64,000 nucleotides of DNA from Streptomyces viridochromogenes DSM 40736 (GTDB lineage Bacteria > Actinomycetota > Actinomycetes > Streptomycetales > Streptomycetaceae), in contig NZ_GG657757.1 of assembly GCF_000158955.1 (NCBI RefSeq), positions 6,143,858 to 6,207,857 of the forward strand, read 5' to 3'. The translations under genes and the position numbers were made by a program. Positions 1 to 7,336 of this stretch are shown here, piece by piece (position 1 is the first letter of the stretch; every line of letters begins with the position of its first letter). The notes below the pieces were generated by a model. It was not told where the DNA came from. It did no database searches and worked only from the letters and a program-made list of their open reading frames with translations.

Positions 1-1
1 C

Positions 2-463
2 GTGGTCGACGCCAAGAAGCTCACGATGAAGGTCACGCGCGACGGCAAGACCGTCAAGACCATCCCGGTCACCACCGGCAAGCCCGGGATGGAGACCTGG
101 AACGGCCAGATGGTCGTCAGCGAGATGCTCACGGTGACCCGGATGAACGGCGAGACGGTCGGCTACGGCGGCGAGTACGACATCAAGGACGTCCCGCACG
201 CCGTGCGCCTGACCACCTCCGGCACCTTCCTGCACGGCAACTACTGGGCGGGCGGCGCCTTCGGCAACTACAACGCCAGCCACGGCTGCATCGGCCTGCG
301 CGACGTGCGCGGCGGCTGGGACAAGAAGGTGCCGGCCGCGTGGTTCTTCAACCACTCGATGGTCGGCGACGTCGTGGTCGTCAAGAACTCCGAGGACCGG
401 ATCGTCGACCCGGACAACGGGCTCAACGGCTGGAACATGTCCTGGGAGAAGTGGAAGAAGTGA
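2..463 (+). CDS. L,D-transpeptidase (YkuD domain), 3' part only
   Basis: Carboxy-terminal 153 residues of an L,D-transpeptidase, which makes 3-3 cross-links in peptidoglycan outside the membrane. The YkuD active-site signature is visible: the upstream His in FLHGNYW, then SHGCIGLRD with the catalytic Cys at about 285-295. The reading frame is open at the window edge, so the start codon, export signal and any N-terminal Ig-like domains lie upstream; the GTG at position 2 is probably internal. The C-terminus is Trp- and Lys-rich (GWNMSWEKWKK), as is usual after this domain in Streptomyces. An 18-bp terminator hairpin follows 10 bp after the stop. The family call is firm; which paralogue it is cannot be told. 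Confidence 0.93.
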   Translation: MVDAKKLTMKVTRDGKTVKTIPVTTGKPGMETWNGQMVVSEMLTVTRMNGETVGYGGEYDIKDVPHAVRLTTSGTFLHGNYWAGGAFGNYNASHGCIGLRDVRGGWDKKVPAAWFFNHSMVGDVVVVKNSEDRIVDPDNGLNGWNMSWEKWKK

Positions 464-473
464 CCCCGGCCTG

Positions 474-519
474 ACGGCAGGGGCCCCGGTGTGACGGACC
501 GCACCGGGGCCCTTGCCGT
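474..519 (+). terminator. Intrinsic terminator of the L,D-transpeptidase gene
   Basis: An almost perfect hairpin: 474-491 pairs with 502-519 (18 bp with one G-T pair, including an 11-bp GC core at 481-491/502-512) around a 10-nt loop. There is no long T-run, which is common for Streptomyces terminators. It begins 10 bp after the stop codon. Confidence 0.85.
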
Positions 520-520
520 T

Positions 521-769
521 GGCCCCCGTGCGGTGCTTGCCCGGGGGCAACCCCTGGACCCCCGGCCGATGTGACCCACCGCACCGCCCCCAAATCTGTT
601 AGCCCCCGTGCTGTGTTTGCCCGGGGGCAACCCCTGGACCCCCGGCCGATGTGACCCACCGCACCGCCCCCAATCCCGTTAGCCCCCGTGCTGTGTTTGC
701 CCGGGGGCAACCCCCGGACCCCCGGCCGATGTGACCCACCGCACGCCCCCAAATCTGTTAGCCCCCGTT
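521..769. repeat. Three tandem copies of an 80-bp unit
   Basis: Units at 521-600, 601-680 and 681-759 (the last lacks one base), followed by a 10-bp start of a fourth at 760-769. The copies are nearly identical; each carries the words GCCCCCGTG, TTGCCCGGGGGCAA (itself a hairpin) and CCGATGTGACCCACCGCAC. The tail of the unit resembles the loop side of the preceding terminator at 491-505, so the array may have grown from it. Open frames through it are low-complexity and unconvincing. It fills the gap between the terminator and the hydratase gene. Confidence 0.9.
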
Positions 770-782
770 CAACCTACTACCT

Positions 783-1554
783 ATGACCGTCTCTCTCGAA
801 AGTCGCTGAAGGTGTCGGCACGCTGCGCCTGGACCGTCCGCCCATGAACGCGCTGGACATCGCCACGCAGGACCGGCTGAAGGAACTCGCCGAGGAGGCC
901 CGCGCGCCGGGAGGGACGTGCGGGCCCGTGGTGGTCTACGGCGGGGAGAAGGTGTTCGCGGCCGGCGCGGACATCAAGGAGATGCAGGCGATGGACCACA
1001 CCGCGATGGTCCTGCGCGCCCGCGCCCTGCAGGACTCGTTCACGGCGGTGGCCCGGATCCCCAAGCCGGTCGTCGCGGCCGTGACGGGCTACGCGCTCGG
1101 CGGCGGCTGCGAACTCGCGCTCTGCGCCGACTACCGGATCGCCGGCGAGAACGCCAAGCTCGGTCAGCCGGAGATCCTGCTCGGCCTGATCCCCGGCGCG
1201 GGCGGCACCCAGCGCCTGGCCCGGCTCGTGGGCCCCTCCAAGGCCAAGGACCTCATCTTCACCGGCCGGATGGTGAAGGCGGACGAGGCGCGGGAGATCG
1301 GCCTGGTGGACCGGGTCGTACCCGCGGAGGAGGTGTACACGCAGGCGCACGCCTGGGCCTCGAAGCTGGCGCAGGGCCCGGCGCTCGCGCTGCGCGCCGC
1401 CAAGGAGGCGATCGACGCGGGCCTGGAGACGGACATCGACACGGGCCTGACGATCGAACGGAACTGGTTCGCAGGTCTGTTCGCCACCGAGGACCGCGAG
1501 CGCGGGATGCGCAGCTTCGTGGAGGAGGGGCCGGGCAAGGCGAAGTTCCTCTGA
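783..1554 (+). CDS. Enoyl-CoA hydratase/isomerase, frameshifted near its 5' end
   Basis: Crotonase-family enzyme, about 256 residues after repair, which hydrates or isomerises acyl-CoA thioesters in the cytoplasm. Crotonase landmarks are clear: GAD in the oxyanion-hole strand (AAGADIKEM), GYALGGGCELALCADYRIA, and LGQPEILLGLIPGAGGTQRL with the catalytic Glu region. The natural start is ATG 783 (MTVSLE...), but an extra A in 799-801 stops that frame after eight codons; deleting one base gives MTVSLEVAEGVGTLRLDRPPM. Downstream the intact frame from ATG 844 reads an implausible stretch at about 900-927, where three more single-base excesses (CCC 899-901, GGG 913-915, CCC 925-927) cancel out; removing them gives EEAARREDVRAVVVYGG, as expected for the family. 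As deposited, only 844-1554 is translatable. Confidence 0.85.
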
Positions 1555-1620
1555 ACACTCCACAGGGGCTTGCAATTGACACGGCGTCTGGTCCGGGTCC
1601 CTCGATGGGGCGGTTTATGA

Positions 1621-1641
1621 CAGCCTTAAGGCAGCCTTAAG
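1621..1641. promoter_or_regulatory. Direct repeat, possible operator
   Basis: CAGCCTTAAG occurs twice, at 1621-1630 and 1632-1641, on the same face of the helix (11-bp period), each containing the palindrome CTTAAG. It lies in the 270-bp gap between the hydratase and the ATPase gene. The direct repeat is certain; its function is a guess. Confidence 0.35.
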
Positions 1642-1827
1642 CGTATCCGGCCGGGACAGCTCGTCCCATGCCTCGGAACGGTCCGTCATCGCAGGTCGGG
1701 CCCACTGTGAGCGGCTCCGAAGTGCCGTCGGCATATGTCATCGGATCGCCGGGTGACGACCCGTTTCCGGGGGTGTATTCCCCGGGAACGGCCCCCAAGG
1801 GCGACCCGCACGGCCATGATGGGGGGC

Positions 1828-2331
1828 ATGGCGGGGCTGGAGGGTATGGAACAGCCGCGGGGACACGCACATGCGGCCGCGGCGCGCTGGTCGCCGACCG
1901 TCGAGGACGAACACGCGCTGAAGGCGCTGGAGTTGTACGGCAACCCGACGGAGGCAGAGGTTCCACTGCCGTCCCGCCCCGAGTCCGCGGCCACCGCCAG
2001 ACGGCTGACCCAGGTCGTGATCCTCCGCCACTGGGGGCTCACCCCCAAGACCACGGAGGATGCGGTCCTGCTCGTCTCCGAGCTGGTCGGCAACGCCGTA
2101 CGCCACACCGGCGCCCGTGTCTTCGGACTGCGCCTGCACCGGCGCCGCGGCTGGATCCGCGTCGAGGTCCGTGACCCCTCCCGCGGACTGCCGTGCCTGA
2201 TGCCGGTCCAGGAGATGGACATCAGCGGCCGCGGCCTGTTCCTCGTCGACAAGCTGGCCGACCGCTGGGGGGTCGACCTGCTGCCCCGCGGCAAGACCAC
2301 CTGGTTCGAGATGCGGGTCGCCGACCGCTGA
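1828..2331 (+). CDS. ATP-binding protein, anti-sigma-factor (RsbW/SpoIIAB) type
   Basis: About 167 residues with a single GHKL/HATPase_c domain of the kind found in Streptomyces anti-sigma kinases. The N box is in LLVSELVGNAVRHTG (around residues 85-100), the G1-type motif in VRDPSRGLP, and the G2 region in DISGRGLFLVDKLADRWG; it ends in GKTTWFEMRVADR, as usual in this family. There is no sensor or histidine phospho-acceptor domain, so it is a stand-alone kinase or binding protein rather than a two-component kinase. In-frame starts at 1816, 1828 and 1846 are possible; 1828 (MAGLEGMEQ) is chosen because the residues before it are not conserved-looking. Partner sigma factor or antagonist unknown. 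None is adjacent. Confidence 0.85.
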   Translation: MAGLEGMEQPRGHAHAAAARWSPTVEDEHALKALELYGNPTEAEVPLPSRPESAATARRLTQVVILRHWGLTPKTTEDAVLLVSELVGNAVRHTGARVFGLRLHRRRGWIRVEVRDPSRGLPCLMPVQEMDISGRGLFLVDKLADRWGVDLLPRGKTTWFEMRVADR

Positions 2332-2442
2332 GGACCGCCTCCGGGCCCGGCGCCCGAACGGCCGCACGGCCGGTGACAGGTCACTCGGCCGCCGGACAGG
2401 GGAATCACCGCTTTCCCGGTAAAGCACACCTTAAATGGTCGA

Positions 2443-3621
2443 ATGCACCGCCACCTCGTCACAAGCACCCTCGTCGCGGGTGCCGCCCTCGCCGTACTCG
2501 CCGCCTGCGGTACCGACGGCGGGGAACGGACCTCCCAGGCACACGGCACCAAGGCCGCCGTGCCCGCACCGCCCGAGAGGAAGCCCGTCCGGGGACTGCC
2601 GGGCATGCCGCCGGTCCTCGACCCCCAGGACGTGTACGCGGCCGACCGCCCGAACAAGCTGTCGCCCGTGGTCAAGGACTTCCCGTCCCGGGTCTACGTC
2701 CCCAACACCGAGTCCGACACCGTCTCGGTCATCGACCCCAAGACCTACGAGATCATCGAGACGATCAGCGTGGGCCGGCAGCCCCAGCACGTCGTCCCGT
2801 CCTGGGACCTGAAGACGCTGTGGGTCAACAACAACCGCGGTCACACCCTCACCCCGATCGACCCGAAGACCGGCAAGGCGGGGAAGGACGTGGAGGTCCA
2901 CGACCCCTACAACCTCTACTTCACGCCCAACGGCCGGTACGCCGTCGTCATGGCCTCCCTCGACCGCGAACTGGTCTTCCGTGACCCGCACACCATGGAG
3001 GTCAGGAAGACCGTCCCGGTCTCCTGCTACGGCGTCAACCACGCCGACTTCTCCCTCGACGGGCGCTACTTCATCGTCTCCTGCGAGTTCAGCGGCGAAC
3101 TGCTCAAGGTCGACACCGAGAAGATGGAGGTCGTCGGGCAGCGGCGGCTGCCGTTCGACGGTGCCATGCCGCAGGACGTCAAGGTCTCACCCGACGGCAA
3201 GAGGTTCTACATCGCCGACATGATGGCCCACGGCATGTGGGTCCTGGACGGCGACCGGTTCACCGAGCCCACACTGCTGCCCACCGGCAAGGGCTGCCAC
3301 GGCCTGTACGTCAGCCGCGACTCCCGCGAGATGTACGTGTCCAACCGCGGCGAGGGCACGATCTCCGTCTTCGACTTCACGCGCGGCGAGCTGACCAAGA
3401 AGTGGCAGCTGCCCGACGGCGGCAGCCCCGACATGGGCGGTGTCTCCGCCGACGGCAAGGTGCTGTGGCTGTCCGGCCGCTACGACGCCGAGGTGTACGC
3501 CATCGACACCCGCACCGGCAAGCAGCTCGCCCGCATCCCGGTCGGCAGCGGACCGCACGGCCTCGCGGTTTACCCACAGCCCGGACGCTACTCGCTCGGC
3601 CACACCGGCATCTTCCGGTGA
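2443..3621 (+). CDS. YncE-like beta-propeller lipoprotein
   Basis: 392-residue surface lipoprotein. Residues 1-22 form a lipoprotein signal (lipobox LAAC, lipidated Cys22), followed by a short Gly/Pro linker. Residues ~75-390 are a YVTN/YncE-type propeller: repeated blades such as VYVPNTESDTVSVIDPKTYE, MYVSNRGEGTISVFD and VYAIDTRTGKQLARIPVGSGPHGLAV. No catalytic site is evident; proteins of this class bind ligands or redox partners, and the substrate is unknown. A TTAAAT box at 2431-2436 sits seven bases before ATG 2443 and there is no Shine-Dalgarno sequence, so the mRNA may be leaderless. Its 3' end overlaps the convergent GNAT gene by 34 bp. Confidence 0.85.
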   Translation: MHRHLVTSTLVAGAALAVLAACGTDGGERTSQAHGTKAAVPAPPERKPVRGLPGMPPVLDPQDVYAADRPNKLSPVVKDFPSRVYVPNTESDTVSVIDPKTYEIIETISVGRQPQHVVPSWDLKTLWVNNNRGHTLTPIDPKTGKAGKDVEVHDPYNLYFTPNGRYAVVMASLDRELVFRDPHTMEVRKTVPVSCYGVNHADFSLDGRYFIVSCEFSGELLKVDTEKMEVVGQRRLPFDGAMPQDVKVSPDGKRFYIADMMAHGMWVLDGDRFTEPTLLPTGKGCHGLYVSRDSREMYVSNRGEGTISVFDFTRGELTKKWQLPDGGSPDMGGVSADGKVLWLSGRYDAEVYAIDTRTGKQLARIPVGSGPHGLAVYPQPGRYSLGHTGIFR

Positions 3622-4256
3622 GTGTCATACAGCAGCACCTCCGAGGCCACGGGCCGGTAGCCGGCCGCCTGGAACGCCCGCAGACTGCGGGCGTTCCCCG
3701 CCGACACCTGGGCCCACACCGGCGCGCCCCCGGCCAGGTGCCGCGCCGCGGCCGCGAGCCGCCGCCCCAGCCCCCGGTGCCGCGCCCCCTCGTCCACCTC
3801 GACGGCGACCTCCCACCGTCCGGCCACCCCGCGCCCCAGGACGAGCACCCCGCCGTCCGCCGCCCACACCCGCACGTCGTCCCGCCGTCGCCGTGCGGAC
3901 ACCACCCGTGGATGGCCGGGATCGTCGATCTCCGCCAACGCGAGCGCGGGCTCCCCGGGCAGGGCGGCACCGGTCAGCACCACGTCTATCGTGTCGGACC
4001 CACGGCCCGTCCGGTCCATGAGCGCCGTCAGGAAGCGGGCGTTCATCGTGGCCGCGAGCCGGTCGCCGTCGGTGCCGGCCAGCGTGTGGCGTACCCAGTC
4101 CGGATCCTCGTCCGTGAAGACGACCGAGTGAGCCGTGAAGGCGAGGACCCCCGCGTCCCGGGCGGACGGCTGCCCCACGATCGTCGTTCCGCCGTCCGCC
4201 GGCGGGAAGACACCCCGCGCCGCGGCGTCGAGAATGCCCCGCAGTGTGTCGGTCAC
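3588..4256 (-). CDS. GNAT-family N-acetyltransferase
   Basis: 222 residues from GTG 4256, chosen because AAGGAG lies seven bases upstream; longer in-frame starts would run into the divergent MerR gene. The acetyl-CoA binding motif A is seen as GARHRGLGRRLAAAARHLA (about residue 155), followed by NARSLRAFQAAGYRPVASEVLLY, the typical C-terminal GNAT strand. The N-terminal 100 residues have no recognisable second domain. Substrate unknown. It is divergent from the MerR regulator across a 49-bp gap that holds a MerR operator, so it is probably its target. The 3' end overlaps the lipoprotein gene. Confidence 0.82.
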   Translation of the reverse strand: MTDTLRGILDAAARGVFPPADGGTTIVGQPSARDAGVLAFTAHSVVFTDEDPDWVRHTLAGTDGDRLAATMNARFLTALMDRTGRGSDTIDVVLTGAALPGEPALALAEIDDPGHPRVVSARRRRDDVRVWAADGGVLVLGRGVAGRWEVAVEVDEGARHRGLGRRLAAAARHLAGGAPVWAQVSAGNARSLRAFQAAGYRPVASEVLLYDTHRKMPVWPSE

Positions 4257-4267
4257 CGACGCGCTCC

Positions 4268-4299
4268 TTGAGTCTCCACCCACTGGAAGGTCCAGACTC
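4268..4299. promoter_or_regulatory. MerR-type promoter/operator between the GNAT and merR genes
   Basis: TTGAGT at 4268-4273 and CAGACT at 4293-4298 are separated by 19 bp, the over-long spacer typical of MerR-controlled promoters. The spacer carries a dyad centred between 4284 and 4285: GAGTCT (4270-4275)/AGACTC (4294-4299) and ACC (4278-4280)/GGT (4289-4291). The predicted start of transcription is at about 4305, one base before the ATG of the regulator, implying a leaderless, autoregulated message. The dyad is also positioned to affect the divergent GNAT gene. Confidence 0.75.
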
Positions 4300-4305
4300 C
4301 CAGAC

Positions 4306-5220
4306 ATGATCGACGACGGCACCGGACTGCTCACCATCGGCCAACTGGCCCGGACCACCGGACTGACCGTGCGCACCATCCGGTTCTGGTCCGACGAGGG
4401 CGCGCTGCCGCCGGTGGCCCGGTCCGCGGGCGGATACCGGCTCTACGACGCCGCGTCCGTGGCGCGCCTGGAGCTGATCCGGACGTTGCGCGAGCTCGGA
4501 CTCGGGCTGGTGGACGTCCGGCGGGTGCTGGCCGGTGAGACGACGGTCGCCCAGGTCGCGGCCGCGCACGTGCTCGCGCTGGACGCCCGGATCCGGTCGC
4601 TGAAGGTGACGCGCGCGGTGCTGTCGACGGTCGTCCAACGTGGCTCCGGAGCGGAGGAGATGACGCTCGTGAACAGACTGGCACGACTGTCGGCGGCCGA
4701 GCGGCGGCGCATCGTGGAGGAGTTCGTGGACGAGGTGTTCCACGGGCTGGACACGGCGGACCCGGTGATCCGCGAACGCATGCGGAACACCGCCGCCGAC
4801 CTGCCCGAAGAGCCCACCCCCGAGCAGGTCGACGCCTGGCTGGAGCTGGCCGAGATGCTCCGGGACCCGGATTTCAGGGCCCAGATGCGCAAGGTCGCCG
4901 AGTTCAACGCGGCCGATCGCGGTCATGACACACCCGCCGGGGCGTCCCTGTGGTTCTCCCGGCGGCTCGTGCAGCTCGGTGCCGAGGCCCGCGAGCGCGG
5001 CATCGCCCCCGGCTCGCCGCAAGCGGATCAGGTGCTGCGCGAGCTGCTGGGCGACGCCGACCCCGCCACCGTGCTGGACCGGCTGCGGTCGCACGCCACC
5101 GACAGGGTGGCCCGCTACCGCGAGTTGCTGGCGATCGTGAAGGGCGCCGGGCCCGAGGCGGCGTACCGGGAGGAGTTCGCGTGGGTGGTCGCCGCGCTGG
5201 AGACCCGCGCGGGCGGTTAA
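4306..5220 (+). CDS. MerR-family transcriptional regulator
   Basis: 304 residues. The N-terminal winged helix-turn-helix is clear (residues ~8-75: LLTIGQLARTTGLTVRTIRFWSDEG, GGYRLYD, LRELGLGLVDVRRVL), followed by a helix that would form the dimer coiled coil. The remaining ~200 residues are helical with no Cys cluster, so this is not a metal sensor; it resembles the long-effector-domain class (TipA/multidrug type) that binds an organic ligand, which I cannot name. ATG 4306 has no Shine-Dalgarno sequence and coincides with the predicted transcription start. It probably regulates itself and the divergent acetyltransferase. Confidence 0.9.
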   Translation: MIDDGTGLLTIGQLARTTGLTVRTIRFWSDEGALPPVARSAGGYRLYDAASVARLELIRTLRELGLGLVDVRRVLAGETTVAQVAAAHVLALDARIRSLKVTRAVLSTVVQRGSGAEEMTLVNRLARLSAAERRRIVEEFVDEVFHGLDTADPVIRERMRNTAADLPEEPTPEQVDAWLELAEMLRDPDFRAQMRKVAEFNAADRGHDTPAGASLWFSRRLVQLGAEARERGIAPGSPQADQVLRELLGDADPATVLDRLRSHATDRVARYRELLAIVKGAGPEAAYREEFAWVVAALETRAGG

Positions 5221-5281
5221 TCTGACCTGCGTCAGCAAGACGCGTCGGTACGGCGCAGAACACGAGAGTAGGGGCGGATCG

Positions 5282-5494
5282 GTGGCGGACATCGAGGAAG
5301 CACGCAAGCAGTTCGAGCGGATCGATACGGACGGTGACGGCTACATCACCGCTACCGAGTTCAAGACCGCCCTGGCACAGTCGGGCGACTGGAACGTCAC
5401 CGAGTCGGTCGCCGAGGTCGTCATCAAGGCCCGCGACCTCGACGGCGACAAGAAGCTGAGCTTCGACGAGTTCTGGTCCTACCTGAACAAGTAG
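5282..5494 (+). CDS. cabB: Two-EF-hand calcium-binding protein (CabB-like)
   Basis: 70-residue cytoplasmic protein with two EF-hands and nothing else. The loops DTDGDGYITATE (about residues 15-26) and DLDGDKKLSFDE (about 52-63) have acidic residues at positions 1, 3, 5 and 12, so both should bind Ca2+. GTG start, preceded by the purine-rich AGGGGCGGA at 5271-5279. It matches in size and layout the calmodulin-like CabB described in Streptomyces; the symbol rests on that recollection and on position. It is monocistronic, with a terminator 36 bp after the stop. Confidence 0.88.
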   Translation: MADIEEARKQFERIDTDGDGYITATEFKTALAQSGDWNVTESVAEVVIKARDLDGDKKLSFDEFWSYLNK

Positions 5495-5529
5495 TCGCCG
5501 CCGCTCCGGCTCCGACGGTCTTGAACGAA

Positions 5530-5563
5530 GGGGCCCGGTCCGTCCTGGGACGGACCGGGCCCC
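5530..5563 (+). terminator. Terminator after cabB
   Basis: 14-bp perfect GC-rich stem, 5530-5543 with 5550-5563, 6-nt loop. It lies between cabB and the oppositely oriented ABC-ATPase remnant, so it may serve both strands. Confidence 0.85.
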
Positions 5564-5592
5564 TCGTCATGCCCGGCGGGCGGCGCTCACGG

Positions 5593-5870
5593 TCATGCCC
5601 GGCGTGCCGTGCGGACGCTCCAGCGGCCGTCGTGCCGCTCCAGCGCCGGCGGCAGGTCGAAGCACTTGCCGAGATGGTCGGCGGTGAGCACCTCGGCCGC
5701 CGGGCCGGCGGCGAGCGGACGGCCCTCGCGCAGCAGCAGGGCGTGCTGGTGTGCGGCGGCAGCTCCTCCAGGTGGTGGGTGACCAGGACCGTCGCCAGGT
5801 GCGGATGGCCCCGGCGCAGCTCCTCCAGCGCCCCGATCAGCCGCTCCCGGCCGGGCAGGTCCAGGCTTTC
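5593..5870 (-). pseudogene. ABC transporter ATPase, 3' remnant with a frameshift
   Basis: About 90 codons of an ABC ATP-binding subunit. Minus-strand reading from 5870 begins just after Walker B with the D-loop-like LDLPGRERLIGALEELRR, then VLVTHHLEELPPHTS (the switch His is in VTHH), shifts frame near 5745-5755 (one base missing before the ALLLREGRPLAAG strand), and ends DLPPALERHDGRWSVRTARRA at the stop 5593-5595. The Walker A, signature and Walker B segments are absent: sequence upstream of about 5870 is unrelated. Truncated and frameshifted, so not functional. Confidence 0.78.
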
Positions 5871-5973
5871 GCACCTGCCCCGAAGCCGGAATAACCCACC
5901 CGCCCCGGAGGTTGACCATGGTCACCAGCACTTCACGAGGCGCTGTTCATCTCCCGAGGGACGAGGCGACGAC

Positions 5974-6636
5974 ATGAAGATCGGCATCATCGGAGCGGGC
6001 AACATCGGCGGCAACCTGACCCGGCGGCTCACCGCCCTCGGTCACGACGTGTCCGTCGCCAACTCCCGCGGCCCGCAGACACTTTCGGCCCTCGCGGAGG
6101 AGACGGGCGCGACGCCCGTGACGGTCCGGGAGGCGCCGCGGGGCGCCGAGATCGTGGTGATCACCATCCCGCTGAAGGCGGTCCCGGACCTTCCCTCCGG
6201 TCTCCTCGACGAGGCGGCGGACGGCGTCGCGGTCATCGACACCGGCAACTACTACCCCCGGCAGCGCGACGGCAGGATCGCCGCGATCGAGGACGACGGC
6301 CTCACCGAGAGCCGCTGGACCGAACGTCAGATCGGCCACCCGGTCGTCAAGGCCTTCAACGGCACGTACGCCCAGGACATCCTGGACCGCCCGCTCCCGG
6401 CCGGTGCCCCCGACCGCATGGCCCTCCCGGTGGCCGGTGACGACGAGGCGGCCAAGCGCAAGGTACGGGACCTGATCGAAGCCCTCGGCTTCGACACCGT
6501 CGACGCGGGCGGCATTGACGACTCCTGGCGCCAGCAGCCCGACACCCCGGTCTACGGCCTGCGCGGCGGCGTCGACGCGGTCACCAGGGCCCTGGCGGAG
6601 GCGTCCCCGGAGCGCACGCCGGAGTTCAGCGGCTAG
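5974..6636 (+). CDS. F420/NADP oxidoreductase-type NAD(P)-binding protein
   Basis: 220 residues. It opens directly with the dinucleotide fold MKIGIIGAGNIGGNLTRRLTALGHDVSVANSRGP, which marks the NADPH-F420 oxidoreductase/ProC-like superfamily (coenzyme F420-dependent NADP reductase domain), then VVITIPLKAVPDLP and DTGNYYP. The C-terminal helices vary and the F420-binding residues cannot be judged by eye, so it may be an F420:NADP+ reductase or a relative with another electron acceptor. ATG 5974 is used because the fold starts there. Convergent with the GH25 gene (1-bp gap). Confidence 0.8.
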   Translation: MKIGIIGAGNIGGNLTRRLTALGHDVSVANSRGPQTLSALAEETGATPVTVREAPRGAEIVVITIPLKAVPDLPSGLLDEAADGVAVIDTGNYYPRQRDGRIAAIEDDGLTESRWTERQIGHPVVKAFNGTYAQDILDRPLPAGAPDRMALPVAGDDEAAKRKVRDLIEALGFDTVDAGGIDDSWRQQPDTPVYGLRGGVDAVTRALAEASPERTPEFSG

Positions 6637-6637
6637 C

Positions 6638-7195
6638 TCAGGCGTCCTCGGCCCACCTCCGCAGCGCCGCCATGCTCGCGAAGTCGGCCACGTTCTTGTC
6701 GAGCGGGTCGTCGGTGTACTGGTGGAAGCGCCACTTCGCCTCGATGCGGGGCTTGCCCGCTGAGACGTAGTCGGCGATCCACAGTCCGTCGCCCGCATAG
6801 GACGTCGTGTCGATGTTGAGCCAGAAATGGCGGTTGGCGTAGAGAACGACCTGGTTGTTCGGCCGGAGGTCCTTCAGCTTGCGGATGAACAGGTCCTTCT
6901 CCGCGTTGCTCGCGTGCGTCCCGCTGCTGGTCGTCTCCCAGTCGACGGCGAGGATGTCGCCCGGGCGGTCCGGGGCCTTGCCGACGAAGTACTCGGCCTG
7001 GGCGCTGAGGTTGCCGGGCCACAGGAAGTGGTAGAAGCCGACGACCAGCCCGGCGTCCCGGGCCCGTTTCGTCTGGGCGGCCAGTTTCGGGTTGACGTAG
7101 GACCGCCCCTCGGTCGCCTTGACGAAGACGAAGGAGAGGCCGTCGGTGTCGTAGGAGGACGACTGGTAGGCGCTCACGTCGATACCGCGCAGCAT
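6638..7195 (-). CDS. Glycoside hydrolase family 25 (lysozyme-like)
   Basis: 185 residues covering one GH25 barrel, an N-acetylmuramidase fold. Visible landmarks are RGIDVSAYQ with the first catalytic-side Asp, FVFVKATEGRSYVNP, GFYHFLWP, ILAVDWE (the paired Asp/Glu), LWIADYVSAGKP and FHQYTDD. The length equals the bare catalytic domain. No signal peptide or wall-binding domain is present, odd for an enzyme whose substrate is outside the cell; either it leaves by another route or acts after lysis. The start is ATG 7195 with GAGGGAG upstream. No phage genes surround it. Confidence 0.85.
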   Translation of the reverse strand: MLRGIDVSAYQSSSYDTDGLSFVFVKATEGRSYVNPKLAAQTKRARDAGLVVGFYHFLWPGNLSAQAEYFVGKAPDRPGDILAVDWETTSSGTHASNAEKDLFIRKLKDLRPNNQVVLYANRHFWLNIDTTSYAGDGLWIADYVSAGKPRIEAKWRFHQYTDDPLDKNVADFASMAALRRWAEDA

Positions 7196-7336
7196 GGGAC
7201 TCCCTCTGGTGCGGGTGGGGCTGAAGTCCCCTCGGGTCAGGGGTTGTTGTTATGCCCCGCGACGGAAGCCGTACGCCGGGCGCGAGGAGGCTCGCGACCC
7301 GGCGGTGGTGAACGCCGGTCGGTTTGACGGTCGGTT

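Noticed and set aside
521..769. The 80-bp array as a CRISPR array
   Set aside because: There are no unique spacers between copies and no cas genes; it is a plain tandem repeat.
5521..5973. N-terminal extension of the reductase from the in-frame TTG at 5521
   Set aside because: It would read through the cabB terminator and the antisense of an ABC remnant; the NAD(P)-binding fold begins exactly at ATG 5974.
6638..7195. GH25 gene as evidence of a prophage
   Set aside because: No integrase, capsid, tail or holin genes are near, and codon use is that of the neighbours.
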